Made by a program: the position numbers and the translations under genes. This document shows positions 1 to 12,900 of a DNA stretch of 64,000 nt, one piece after another (position 1 is the stretch's first letter; every line of letters begins with the position of its first letter). The DNA is from Anastatus disparis (lineage: Eukaryota; Arthropoda; Insecta; Hymenoptera; Eupelmidae), in contig JAFFSR010000220.1 of NCBI GenBank assembly GCA_017163975.1, positions 19,734,001 through 19,798,000 of the forward strand. The letters run 5' to 3'. Under the pieces are notes generated by a model. The model saw only the letters and a list, made by a program, of their open reading frames with translations. It made no database searches and was not told the origin of the DNA.

Positions 1-2825
1 CGACAGGAAAAAAAAAAATTTCTCCTTAGCCTTTTTGAAGTAGGTTACGTTACGGTTGATTCCTTAAACTCAACGAATCTCTCAATACATTGGCGGCATC
101 TTCTTCCTTCGATGTATCCTTATATATAGACATATTTTTTTCGCTAAAACGAATTCGTTCACGTAAAGAGAGTAAGAAGAAGAAAAGCAAACAGAAAAAA
201 AAGGGAAATAAGTGCAAAAGGAAAAGCCGTTAAAGTCGATCGGCGCAAATTTATCGGCACCACTAGCGACAAATGACACGTGTCTCTTATATACAGAGTC
301 TCTTCTCTGCTGCTCTTTTTTTTCCTTTACTCTTATTAGCGGGATCTTCCTCTTTGCTACAAAGTCACGCGAGGGAAGATACTCCATTCGTGATCTTCTT
401 TCCTAGCTTCACGCGGTACCAAGTATCTTAGAGAAAGAGAGAGAGAAATAAACGGCGAAAAGTATCGTCACACACCGGGAAGTGACCCGAAAATGTCGTT
501 TTCTCTCTCTATTTCTTTCCTTCTCTCTTTATAGGCACACGACAATACCCATAAACAATGAAGCTATCTCCGGGTATCAACACGACTATATATACCTTGC
601 CTGAAGGATTTGACCTTATGAAACGGGGCCCTGACCCTTTATATAACTCCTTCTTGCTCTTTCTCTCTCTCTCTCTCTTCTTCTTCTTTAAAGTGCACCA
701 GGCCACATAACGCTCCAGCTTATGGCTATCTATACCATATCGCAACGAGGCGCACACAACCGACAGAAATGTCTCAATGTAACCAAGCAACACAGAAAAA
801 GAGAGAAAGAGAGAGATGAAAGAGTGTGAGACAAAGGGCTTAAGCGTCATGTGCAACCAAGGGTATTATATTATAAAAGGTTAGCGCGAGCGAAGTAAGC
901 TTGAGATGATTTGTAGGCAACGCGCCGACGAGAGTAAGATTTTTTTATTTCTTCTTCTTCTTTCTTTTTTTTTTATTTAATCTTTTACGGTGGTAAAATG
1001 TTATAAGCGAGAAGAAGAAGAGTGAGAGATTTAATCTTTATGGGGATTTGGGAAAAATTTTTGAAATTTTTATACAGGGTGTGAGTCAGCGGTACATTTT
1101 CTTCTGATCTTTATTATATATTTTTTTCTTCTTTCTTATTCTAAACCGAAAAGGGGGTGTGTATGTAATAGTTGAGTGTGACGTGTGGAAGCGAGTCGTG
1201 CACGTTCTCCAGATTGATTTAACAGTACGTTAGGAAAAAATGTCTACTCGTATATATGTGGGAACATCAGATTTTTTCACTTCTCGGGTGGTGGCTGCAC
1301 ACTGCTGGTCGACTTTCTCTCTGGAATTTCTTCTTTATTTTATCAGTTTTTAGATTTTCTCTAATAAAATATAAATATTGTTTATTAAAAGATCACGATA
1401 ACTTATGAACTGAATTATATCTTCACGTAAATGAAATAAAAAGCACGCGGTAATAATTTTAATTCCAGTAAATTAATAAGCGTTTAACTGTCTTAACAAA
1501 TTTTCTAAACTACACACGTCGGAATTTTAATTACAAGACTTTGAATTCCAAAAAAAAGCAACGAACTCGATGCTCGAGTAAAATTCAAATGATTCTAACC
1601 TGACCGTGAAAATTTCTTCTCTTTCCGACTTGGCAATACTTCCTCCTTTTACTGCTAACCATCAATTACACCTTTTGCCTTGCGAAATCGAGAGAAAACG
1701 CGCTACGAAAAACATAGTGCTAATTCCGTTTTTCCTGCAATTTGCACCGGCTCTAATACAGCAGAACGAAAATACAGAAGAGAAGAAAAAAATCAAATAA
1801 AAGAAACGAAGAAACTCGTTCAAGTAAGAGAAATTGCCTTTGGCATTTTTGATTGTACGGATACATATATAGAAGAGGGTTACGTTAACTTACGTCATTT
1901 TCTCGCGACCTTGAGAGCAAAATTTCTATATATGCGAGTACCAGTAAAAGATTCATTTCTTACTGAGCTAAATTTATATATATCGCTGGCTTTCTTTTTT
2001 TTTGCTATACGTATGTATACATGTTGGTTTGATGATGACTCCGGCTGCAAGTGCTTCCGGCTATGAATGCATTTTTTTAACAAAAGAGTCAAGGATTTTC
2101 TTGATGGGATTTTTAAGTATCTTTTTTAAAAAAACATTTATCAAAATGTACCATATTTAGAACCTCATTTTTTAAATATATATGAATTTCAATGAATTTG
2201 GAAGATGATCTTTTTTTTTAAATAATTTTCATCAAGCTTGTATAAACAATGTACTTTTAAGCAAACAGTAAGGAAACTTCAATTACTGTTAAAACTCATT
2301 AGCTATTCTTTTAGAAACGATGTTGTTTCACTTTGAATCCTCTAATGTTTACAGAAAACTAAAGCGAACACAACAAACATTTTCTATTTTCTTTCCAACG
2401 CAAACAAGCTTAATAACGTAGAAAAAAAAGCGCAAAATTTATATAAAAAAGAAAGAGAGAGAAAAAAATTTATATTTAACTTTATGCACGCCGCTATGCG
2501 TCAGTTGATAAAGCCAAAGATGAGGGTAGCAGCACAATGACCATTCGATAAAACTCAATATCGTACGTAGCTTATTAATCTCTTTCTTTTCATTTTCCCT
2601 CTCCTCTCGTTCACCTCTTTTTTTTCACTCTCATCATTACTTCTCTTTTTTTTCAATTTCTTTTTTTTCCGTCCATTACAAGTCGTCAATAGGTCTCTTT
2701 CTCCTTTTTTTTTTATTACAACTTGCTTTATACTCTTTCTTCCTCTCGCTCTTTTACTCGCACATGTTTCATGATTTTTTTTTCTATATAGCACATACAC
2801 ACATACATAAAAGAACATACAGAAA

Positions 2826-2953
2826 GAGAGAGAGAGAGAGCAGGTCGTATAAAGCCTAGACATACGAGATACCTTAGAATTGCCTTGCGTACATCCTGGT
2901 AACAACAACAACAGCATCAACAGCAGCGACCAATAGCAACAACTAACCAACAA
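2826..2953. repeat. AG microsatellite followed by CAA/CAG-type triplets
   Basis: A short (AG)n run near 2826-2841 is followed about 60 bases later by imperfect CAA/CAG triplets (about 2898-2953) on the + strand. These look like simple sequence. No coding frame with splice support crosses them. Confidence 0.6.
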
Positions 2954-5900
2954 GTACAAGTACACTCAGGACAGGTGTGTCCGATCGAGGAAAAGGGATT
3001 CATCCTTTTCATCGCTCTTAGTCGTTCTTTCTTATGTTTTTTTTATCCAACTCTTTTCTCTCTCTCTCTCTCTTTCATCCTTTCTTTCTTTTTGTTTTTC
3101 AAAGATGACTACGCGAGAGAGACTCTCCTCTTCTTCTTCTTCTCCTCCTGTACTGGATTACTCTCTCAGCACGTTGCTCTTTAAAGCGTGTCGTTTCTAA
3201 CTGCTAAATAAATGGCTTTTATATAGTTAAGTCAACGTTACCGATGAAAATTAAATGCTCTTTGAATTGATAGAAAAGTTATTGTGCCGCGTAGAATATA
3301 TTGACTTTTTTATCATCCCTTTCACATCGGATTTATTTTTCTTGAGATACTATGCATTTTTTATCACAGCTTTAATTTATTTTTAACAATGTAACGTAAA
3401 AGCTTTAGCAGAAATTGCTTTTTCTTTATTTTACACTAACGAAAAAACGGTAATCTTAGTCATGTTTGTAAGATTAGAGATTTTAAGTAACATGTCTTAC
3501 TTTCGTTTGAGCTTTTCTTTCAACGCAAGTATAATAAACGTTAAAATTTGTTTGAATCTTCAAAGAAAGAGAGAGAGAGCAGAGTTTAAAGCGATGCTTA
3601 AAAGTTATTAATACTCAACTTTAAGATAAAGATAATACAAACAACAGAAAATCATCAAGTATTTACAACTATCAGCTGTCTTTAGCTGGAAAAATTTTAA
3701 AAATGACAAAATAAAACGAGAATCAAAAAGTCTGAAGTTATAAATAGTCTTGAACTCAGCTGATAAATTAGTGGCATCGAAACACGTGCATCAAGTCGTC
3801 TCTCTCTCTTCTTAAAGCTCAAGTGCAAGCAAGAATCTTTTAGATTAGGTCGTGCGAAGAGTCGAAACACATACGAGCGAAGAGAGAAAAAAAGAAGAAA
3901 ACGAAATAAAAAAAAAGGCAAAACACTTTTACGCAGACTATTTCTTTCAGCGTGCTCTCTGATCTTGTTCCGCGGTGAGAGAGAAAGAGAGAAAGATCCT
4001 TTTTCGCGTTGCTCTTGACACGCACTATAGTATGTCCCACGCCTTGCAATGTTACTCTTTAAATGTAAAATGAGAAAAAGAAGGAAGAAAAGTAAGATAG
4101 TCTGGAGTAAAAAGATCAAAACGAAAGTAAAACAGCATATATGCGTATGTGGTATATAGACGGCGATAGTTCGGCGTTTAACGTTTGTATATCTATATAC
4201 TGTTGTCTCTTGCTCTTTGGTTGCTTCTTTGGGAGCTTTTAATAGGATGCCGCGCATGCAAGTGTGCCTTCTGTGTATTGCCTTGTATATCAAGAGAAGC
4301 GACGAAACACACGTAATTCGGTGAGACACTTTGGGCTGTACGACACATACACGCATGATCGCGCACATCATTATAAAATTTCTTCATCCTCTACTTTTAT
4401 TCTTTTTTTTTTTCAAAAGAATGGATGCTAATATTAAGTTCTTTTTAGCGGTCAAGTATGGGAATAAGAACTAATCTTCTTTTTAGTAGATTTTAAACAT
4501 TTGGGAAAATTATTGTTTGAGGATTAGGTTCTTGTACCTGTTCTTAAGTTTGTATTGGGGATTTTAGGACAATGGGATTATCTTTTTTTATTTTGAGTGT
4601 TAGTACAACATTGAATTTATAGAGGGTGAAGGTTAAATAAATAAAAAAAAAATTCATTTATTGAATGGTTTATAAGTAAATATGATGTTAACTGAAAGTT
4701 GTCAATCAAATCCTTTTTTTTTATATAGCAAACAAAAAAAAATATTCGTTTCACCCTACATTTAGATTTCAATTATAGATGTCCTTTAGATAACCACAAA
4801 GTACATATGATAAATTAAGGAGAGCCTCAATGCTTGATAAATTATTCAAAGAGCCAAATGAAATGGAAGATGATAAAAATACTTGTACAACTTCACTTCT
4901 ATTAATGAAGATATGTCTGATAATGAAAATTTAATGAAATTATTCAGTTTATGCGAATAGACATATTCCTCAATGGTAAAAACACGACATTTAAATGTCC
5001 AGGTCGTTATAGACAACAACGCACGCGTGGAAAATACTCAAGGCGGAGAATACGATAAATATTTGAAGGCAAACTAATAATAACGCTTTAGAGACTTTTA
5101 TATATATATACACATGCGAGTGGAAAGAGTGAGAGAGAAAAATAAAATAAGAGAAAACTTAAAAGGAAGCCGCCTGACCAATCGCAAACGTTTGCAAGCT
5201 GGTTCATCGTAACTTCGCATAACTGTTTCTCGTATTACATCGTCTCTTTTGCCTTTACGCTCTCGTTTTCTCGTCTTCTTTTTTCATTTTTTTTTATATC
5301 TTTATTTTTCTTAAAGCTTTTCTCTTTTCGTTAAGTTTAAGTTACTTTTGTCTCCTTTATTTAACATGTTTCGTGCTTTCTTCTTCTTCTTTTTTTTCGA
5401 ATTTCTTCGTTTCGACTGGCTTCTCAAAAAGACAATTCTTTAACATTTTTTTTGTATACTTGAGATTCTTTGGCATTTGCTAAAAGGAAAAATTAAAGTT
5501 TAGTATGATGATTGTTTATTTCATTTTTTTGTAGCTTTAATTTTTATTCAAGTTATGCACGTTTTTTTTTCTCAAATTGATGCGGACAATAATTCAAAGT
5601 TAAAATTATCTCTCGCCCTCATATTTATGTACACATAAACTCTAATAAAAGCGTACATAATAAACGTGTATATTATAAATAAGTATATCGCTTGCGCTTT
5701 TATATATGCATTTTTTTTTTATTCTTTATTCTCTTCCACTTCATCTCTCACCCTCGAGCGAGGATTTCTTGGGCTTTGGCTTGTTGCGCACACAAATCAA
5801 GAAAAAAGAAGAAAAAAATATTGCTGTTTTTCCTATCTCTCTCTTCTTTCTTTATTTTCGATTCTTCACTCATCTTTCTACTTATATACACTTTTTTTTC

Positions 5901-5969
5901 ATATATACCTTTCCGCTTACCGAAAAGTCAAACATGAGGCGAAAGAGTAAGAGAGAACGAGGGGGGCTT

Positions 5970-6560
5970 ACTTTCTTATAGAGTGAACGCGTTCGCGCGG
6001 CGATAATTTCGTGAAAGAAGTAAGCGAAAAAAAGAAGAAAAAAAAAAGAAAAGAGAGAGAATAAAGAAGAAAAAAAAACGAAGAAAGGTAGGAAAAACGT
6101 TGCCCCATGGCGACGCCTTCGCCTCCGCTTTTGCGTCGCGTGGGAATGGATCTTCATCTTTCTCTTTCACTCGTTCTTTATCCTTCATTCTTTTTTTTCC
6201 TATCTTTTTCTCTCTCTCTCTCTCTCTGTTTCGCAAGTTCAAGAGAAATCCGAGCACCCGAGGGAAGCAATCGAACGAGAGAAGAAGAGAAGAAGAAAAA
6301 GGTATATATCGGCTGCCTTAACTACCGATGATCGGTTCGCGGGCAGGTGCAAACGGGGGAGAGAGGGGGGACACCAAGAGACGTATACCTTTCTTTCTCT
6401 CTCTCTCTTTACTTCTTCTTCTTCTTCTTCTTGTTTTACAGTCTCTTTCTTTCATCCGGCTCTCGTTCAAGAAAAGAAGCGCGAAATCCGCTTGTCTTCT
6501 GCCACCTTTTCTTAGCTACCAACTCTCTTCTTTGATTACTGAGTAGCAACTACTCGAATA
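5970..6560. promoter_or_regulatory. CpG-richer patch with flanking GA and CT tracts
   Basis: CpG dinucleotides cluster here (for example the palindromic CGCGTTCGCGCG area near 5988, GCGACGCC near 6110, TTCGCGGG near 6336) in otherwise CpG-poor AT-rich DNA. A GA-rich block (about 6000-6090) and a CT-rich block (about 6130-6230) sit back to back. Such GA/CT-rich, CpG-rich islands are typical of insect core promoters or Polycomb/GAGA-type elements. No coding exon is visible. A noncoding 5' exon ending at a GCAG/GTGCAA donor near 6346 is conceivable. Function is inferred only. Confidence 0.25.
6210..6227. repeat. (CT)n microsatellite
   Basis: Perfect CT dinucleotide run within a pyrimidine-rich tract. 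Confidence 0.8.
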
Positions 6561-6920
6561 CGAGAAAACGATTTTTTTTTACTTTAAATTTTATTTCTTC
6601 TTTTTTTTTTCTCTCTCTCTCGGTGTTTCTTTTTTATTTCTTTAATGTAAAAGTTAGCAGTATGCAATTGCACGTATTTCGAGGAAAGAAATTTCGTTTT
6701 TTTTTTTAAGCCTGTTTAAAATTTTTTTCTGATTGGTTATATTTATACACTCGGAAAGGATAAAAAGGCCTTTTTGCTTATGTATAAAATCGGTTGCATG
6801 CGTATAAGTGTAAAATAACACCTTCTCCTGTTTACACTTAAGGATATATAAAAGATTGATCGATGCTAATGTTAAACACACGAGGCGCAAAGTATAAAAG
6901 AAAAAGTAAAAAAAAACCGA

Positions 6921-6943
6921 CAGAGAGAGAGAGAGAGAGAGAG
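6921..6943. repeat. (AG)n microsatellite
   Basis: Perfect AG dinucleotide run of about 11 units. Confidence 0.85.
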
Positions 6944-9900
6944 GTAAAGAAAAAAAAAACACAACAACAAAAGATTTTAATCGCAATTATACATTGTTCT
7001 TTTACATTTACATAATATATTGTTTTAAGGTTTTATATTGGCTTTTACATTCTTTACGTTCGAAGTAACAAATTGAAATTGAAAATAATTAGTTTAAGTG
7101 TAGTAATATATTTTAAATAACGTTCATTTTTTTTAATTCTGTAACTTTTTTCTTTCTTTTCTTCATTCTCTCGCAATACTCGAACTAATAAATATAGATA
7201 TTTTCAAACGGAAATCGCAATTATCTTGTTTAATTTATCGTAACGCTAGAAAATGATAAGATCGGCAAATTCCAAATAACTTTAAGCACTGAATCATTTT
7301 ACAGTTAATATTAATCTAAGCTAAAATTATTTAAAAAAAAGAGTAAAACAAAAAAAAGTATTTTGTTATTTATTACAAGAAGCCTGTCATAAATCATATT
7401 ACGTGAAAAAAAATTTTTGTTTGATTAATAAATTACAAACCTTATCGAATAAAATAAATACATTCGTTATCATTTCATAATAATCATTTTAATTTTATAT
7501 TTTATTGTAGTAGCGCTTAATAAAATTTTTACCTCATATATCAAACGTTACAGTAATTAACGCGATTAAAGAAATCGCAAACTTCTTAATCCAATGAAAA
7601 AATTGCCCAAACATTAAATTATATACATCCCTTTGATTTAAAAAAAAAAGAGACTTGCGGGCTTAAAGCTTTATCTCCTTTAAGCTTTGTGTGACATCGT
7701 CGAGGATATAAAAGCTTTGCAACTTTATATATATTTTTTTTTCTCAAACTTGTAAACCATCACCCCCGACGAATTTGCCATTATGTAGTGGTTGTAAGCG
7801 AAACTTGTAGCGGTATATATTTTATAATTGGAAACGAGGCAATTTCTCCAGACAAAGTCACTTTGCCTTTAAACATTCTTTATATTTAGTTCTTTTTTTT
7901 TTCTTACTTTCATGTATATATGTGCACTTTGACGCTGTACGCGTGTCGCGTCTTTGATATTTCCTTGCTCAGAATATATCCTCACTCGGGCTAAAACGTC
8001 TTATACATGCATTTCTTTTCTTTCTTTATTTTTTTTCTTCTTCGTGTATGTTTCAACTTTTCTTGTGAAGATTCTTTTCTTTTTTTTTATTCCTTCTTCT
8101 TCTTCTTTGGAAGAACTGAAGCATTATTTGGCACTTGAAGCTTTTTATACGTCTGAAAATCTCCAATTTAATACTTACACGCGAATAAGAATAGTACAAT
8201 AATATAAGTTTTAATATTTTATGCTTCGTAAATAACGATAAAACTTTAAAAGTTAACTTTGGTGTAACTATGGTTAAAAATAGCCGTGCTCCCATCGTTA
8301 AGTGTATGTGTATTAAAATATGACTTAAAAGATTTTAGAAAAGCATATTTCTCTCTTGCACATATTCTTAACCTTTTCTCTTCATCTCCGCCCTATTCCC
8401 TTTGTATATAATTCCTTTTTTTTTCTTCTTCTTCTTTTAAGCTATAGTTCGCCTCGCGCGATCTTTTGCTTCCCCTCTCGTCTGTGTCTTCTTTATACAT
8501 ATGTACATATGTATAAGTTATAAATGTGAACGCGTGCGTGTCTGTCTGTCCGTGTGCGAGCAAAAGACTTGTTTCTTATTTAGTTTGTTACTCTGCACCT
8601 TATCTCCCTTTGGCGGTATTCTAACGTTAAAGTTAAAGACTCTGCGAGTTTCTCCTATTTCTAGACCTTGTGCGCGATCTCTTTTGTCTCTAATAGCGTA
8701 TATCAGGCTTTCTTTTGTTATTTTTTTTTTCTTCTTTTATACGGTGCTTTTTTTTTTTGCTTTAGGCTTTAGGCTTTCTAAAATTTAACGATGAGTAGTA
8801 TATGTATACAAAGTGAAACTACACGAGGAATTTTTGCATGATATATATCGAATTATACGTCACACTTGATTTTTGCCTTCTCGTTATAAACTTTTATTCT
8901 CTCCTTTAATTTATTACCTTCCAATTTTTTTTTTTTTTTGCCCTCCAACACAATGTTTTTGCACATGCACAAGAAAAGACGACAATGAAAATTCAATCGG
9001 GATGCATAGCGTATATCAGCTCGCGCCTTAATTTTTTTTCTTTTTTTTTCTTTTCTTCTTCTTCTTTTTTTTTCTTTGGATACAGTAATTAGCTTCGCAT
9101 CGATTCGTGTGACTTAAAGGGAACCTGTAACGAATTGAGTAGAGGAGAGTCTCGTTTAGGATGGGAGCAACAGACATGCATCCCTTCCTCCTTTTTATTT
9201 TTTTTTTCTTCGTTTTTTTTTTTATTTTTTCTTCTTCGAGACTGTAAATATACGCGGTTTCGGTTGTCGCTTTTTTTTTCTTTTTAAGGTCAGAATGAGA
9301 AGGACTTGTGCGAGCGTTAAGTGAAACTTAATGCTGAAAATCGATTTTTCAGGTAGAAAAAAAAACGAAAATAACTTTTGGGGGAGTTTTCAATGGAAAT
9401 GAGTAGGTTTTCATGTAGGTATATACAGTGAATTATGATGATTGTTCTGAAAATGGCTAGTCATTGTTAGATTAGATTTGGATAAACTTGAGTGTTCTAT
9501 TTTGATTTATATTTTTGTCGGTTATTAATATTTTTCATACGTTAAGTAAAATTCTTTACATCAAAATGGAACGAATATTCAACATGATTTTAATCGGTAA
9601 TGATCAATAGAGTTTAAATTTTTTTTTTACAGGAAACAACGTATTATCGGTAATATCGGTTAAAATTACTTAATTATACAGTACCAAAAAATAACGAAAT
9701 TATAGTTAAAATATATTTAAAAATAATAATCGAGCAAAAAAATTATCGATCGATACTAAATTTAAATAACAATAAAAGCCATATGAATAAAAACAATGAG
9801 AAATATCGAGAATTTGTAGGAAGAATTCAGCATGCATAATATCGGATGCCAAACGACACCCGCGCACACGCATATTTAACAAAACTGACCACGAAAAAAA

Positions 9901-12900
9901 GACGAAAAAAAAAGCAAGTAAAAAGAAAGGAAGATGAATAAAAAAAAAAAAAAAATAAAGAAGAAAAGAAATCAAAGAAGAAGAGGCCTTTTATATACCC
10001 TCCTGGCGATATATGCGCCCGCCGTAATAATTTAACGTTAGCGTTCGAAAATTTCCTTATCGCGCATCGTCGTGTTTGGTACCTTTAACTTTTTTACTTC
10101 GCGTATATGTATTTATCTTATATATACCTCTTTTCCTTTTTTTCTTCTTTCTTCTTCTTCCTTTTCGTTTCTTCTCTTATACTATTCGTTGTATACACGT
10201 GGTATCGATTTTTCGGGACTTTTTTTTCTTTTCTCCTTCAATTTTTTTTTTCTCGTTCGAAGCAATATCGACAACTACTATCTTTTACGTTATATACCGC
10301 AGGCTCAAGTAAGCCACCTTCGATAATGACCTGCTGTATGCTTGAATATACGTATATTTTTTTGTTTAAGGAAATCGTTTTTACATACATATGGATTGTT
10401 TGGATATATAGACAATTTTTTCTTTATACTTTCATCCCCCTTTGCATAATGTTTAACTATTCTCTAGACGTTGACGCTACCACTTTTTTATCCTTTTATT
10501 CAATCCTATGATTTTGGTGTAGTTTTTTTATTTGTAGTCACGTCACATTTTTATATTGGATGGTAATCGAGTGTATAGATAAAAGAAAAAAAAGGTATAA
10601 TACATCCTTATTTGTTAGATATTAAATTTTATGTATCCGTAAAAACAGCGTACTAAAATTGTTAAAGACTTCGGTAGGTGGGGGAGGTAAGGGAAAAAAA
10701 AAATATTAAAATGGAATATATTAGTATAATTCGATCTGATTATATAAAACTAGCCATAGGGGGTTGTACTTTGTATTTACTATGTTGTACTTAGGCAAAT
10801 TTGAATAATTTTAATTACATGCAACCGAGCAAGGGGAATCTATATATATGCATGCACACGCTGTAAAATAATATATGTTTACACGCAATTAATTCTAAAT
10901 GCTTGTGTATATACGACGTAATCGATTAATTAAATTGTGACCACAAAACGATAAACAAAAGGGAAAGAAAAAGATCAAGGGAAAAAAGGAGCATTTAGTT
11001 ATTTCCAATTAAATTAACGTACACGATTTGGCTTCTTTTGTTCATCCCCCGAAAATTCTTTTTAAAAATCTAGACCGGATATGTATCATCAGGTGTATGT
11101 ACACGCCTACGTCGCGTGCAATTTCAATTTCAGAGCTTTCCCTTTCTTTTTATTTTTTTTTTTTTGTTCGTTCGTTCGATTTTATTTCGCAATTGATTGA
11201 TGCGTCCGTTCGATTGTATAACTACGCTTAATACAAGAGTTAGCCTATACTAAAAAAAATTACCTTTTCTTTTTTACGAGCTTAAGCTTTAAACGAAAAG
11301 GAAAGGGAAAGAGAGGACCGTATGTTCGGTAAACAAGAATGAGGACTTGGAAAAAAAAAATTGTTTTCAGTCTTATTTTTTTTTTATTTTTTAATGGTCG
11401 AACGAGTAACCACAAAGAAAGCGATTCTTTTGTGATCGGCGAGAGATATTTCATTAACGACACGATCATTTCGCGGATTCAATTTCTTCAGCTTATTTTT
11501 TCTTTTCTTTATTTTTGCACACTAGAGAACATAATTTTGAAAATAATAGGATATATTTATCTGGTTAACTGAAGCCCCAATGATCCAAATGTCATATTAA
11601 GCGAGCTTATATATAAAATAAAGTTAGACACAAAAGGTTCATATTATATCAAAATCTCTGAAGAAAAAAAATTCTGATTTTCTTCAAGCCTAAGTACCAT
11701 TCGTAACATGAAAAATATTGTGAGATCAAAAGTATTTTTGCTACTTTAGCAAAGGAGGAATCTTTTCTTTGTTCCGTTTTAACTAACACTTACTATACAC
11801 TCGAATCTTGAATCATCAAATTCCGAAAGGTATAACGTTCTTTTTTATTCTTCTTCTCTTAAACTGAAAGCAATAGAAAAAGAGAGAGAGAGTGGAAAGA
11901 TGTATTGTAAGAAGTTGGCGAACAAAATAGGTATACCCACAGAATAGAACTGAGGCAGCGAGGCTTAAATGTTTAGAATTCTAGATGCGATTTAGTTTCT
12001 TCCTTTTATTACTCCTCTTTTTCTCTCTATTTCTCTTTCTTCTGTACGTATATGTCAATTATTAAGATATTTCGGGGCGGGTATGCTTGTCTTGGCTAAA
12101 ACCAAATCTTAGAATATTATTTTTTCTCCTCTGTTCGTAAGGTTATAATAGAGACTGAATTTCATCTGGATTAGTTTACTATTACTGAAAATACTCTTGG
12201 TGTATAATTATATTTTTTTATTGAATTCTGTAAATTCAGAATTATAAGTGAATCGTATTGATGAATAATATGAAATATCTTATCATTGTTTTACAAGCAA
12301 TTCATTTGAAGAAATAAAATTTTTGTTAAAATAAATTGAAGAAAAAAAAACATATCCTATAATCAACATAATCTAAAATTAGTTTTAAAAAATCGAGGTC
12401 AGAATGACATAGAAGAATTGTAAGGCAAAAAAACCCAAGAGTCCTAATACATTGTTGTTCTCTAAAGTGTAAGAATAATATTTTAGAGACAAAGAAAAAG
12501 AAATGGAATGATACTGCATTTCTACACGCTTCTCAATATTAGGGAGTGTGCTTATACCATCCACACACACATATATACCAGTGTATTAGATGAGGGGGAG
12601 GTGTAACGTTGTGCGAGTTTTAGTTTCTCCTCTCTCGGAACGGATATTATCGGCAAACGTTAATTTGCCCTCTAGTATACATGCATATATATATATAGTG
12701 AACTGTTTTTTTTTTCTTTTTTTTCGAGAATGCCTACCTTCCAATTTCTCTTTAGGGGCCCTTAATATACACGCCCACTTACGGAGATTGTCCGATGTGT
12801 GTATGCCTTTTCGTCGCCCCGGTTACATTTTTTTTCTTTATACCTGAGTGAATGAAAATAAAAAAAGAAATTTTTAAAAGAAAGAAGAAATAGAAATTCT

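Noticed and set aside
3697..4371. 224-codon minus-strand open frame
   Set aside because: Composition is driven by GA/AAAG repeats (long Phe/Leu/Ser and Arg/Lys runs), there is no domain pattern and no splice or start support.
10107..10511. 134-codon plus-strand open frame
   Set aside because: Phe/Ser/Tyr-rich translation of pyrimidine tracts, with overlapping open frames in all three phases.
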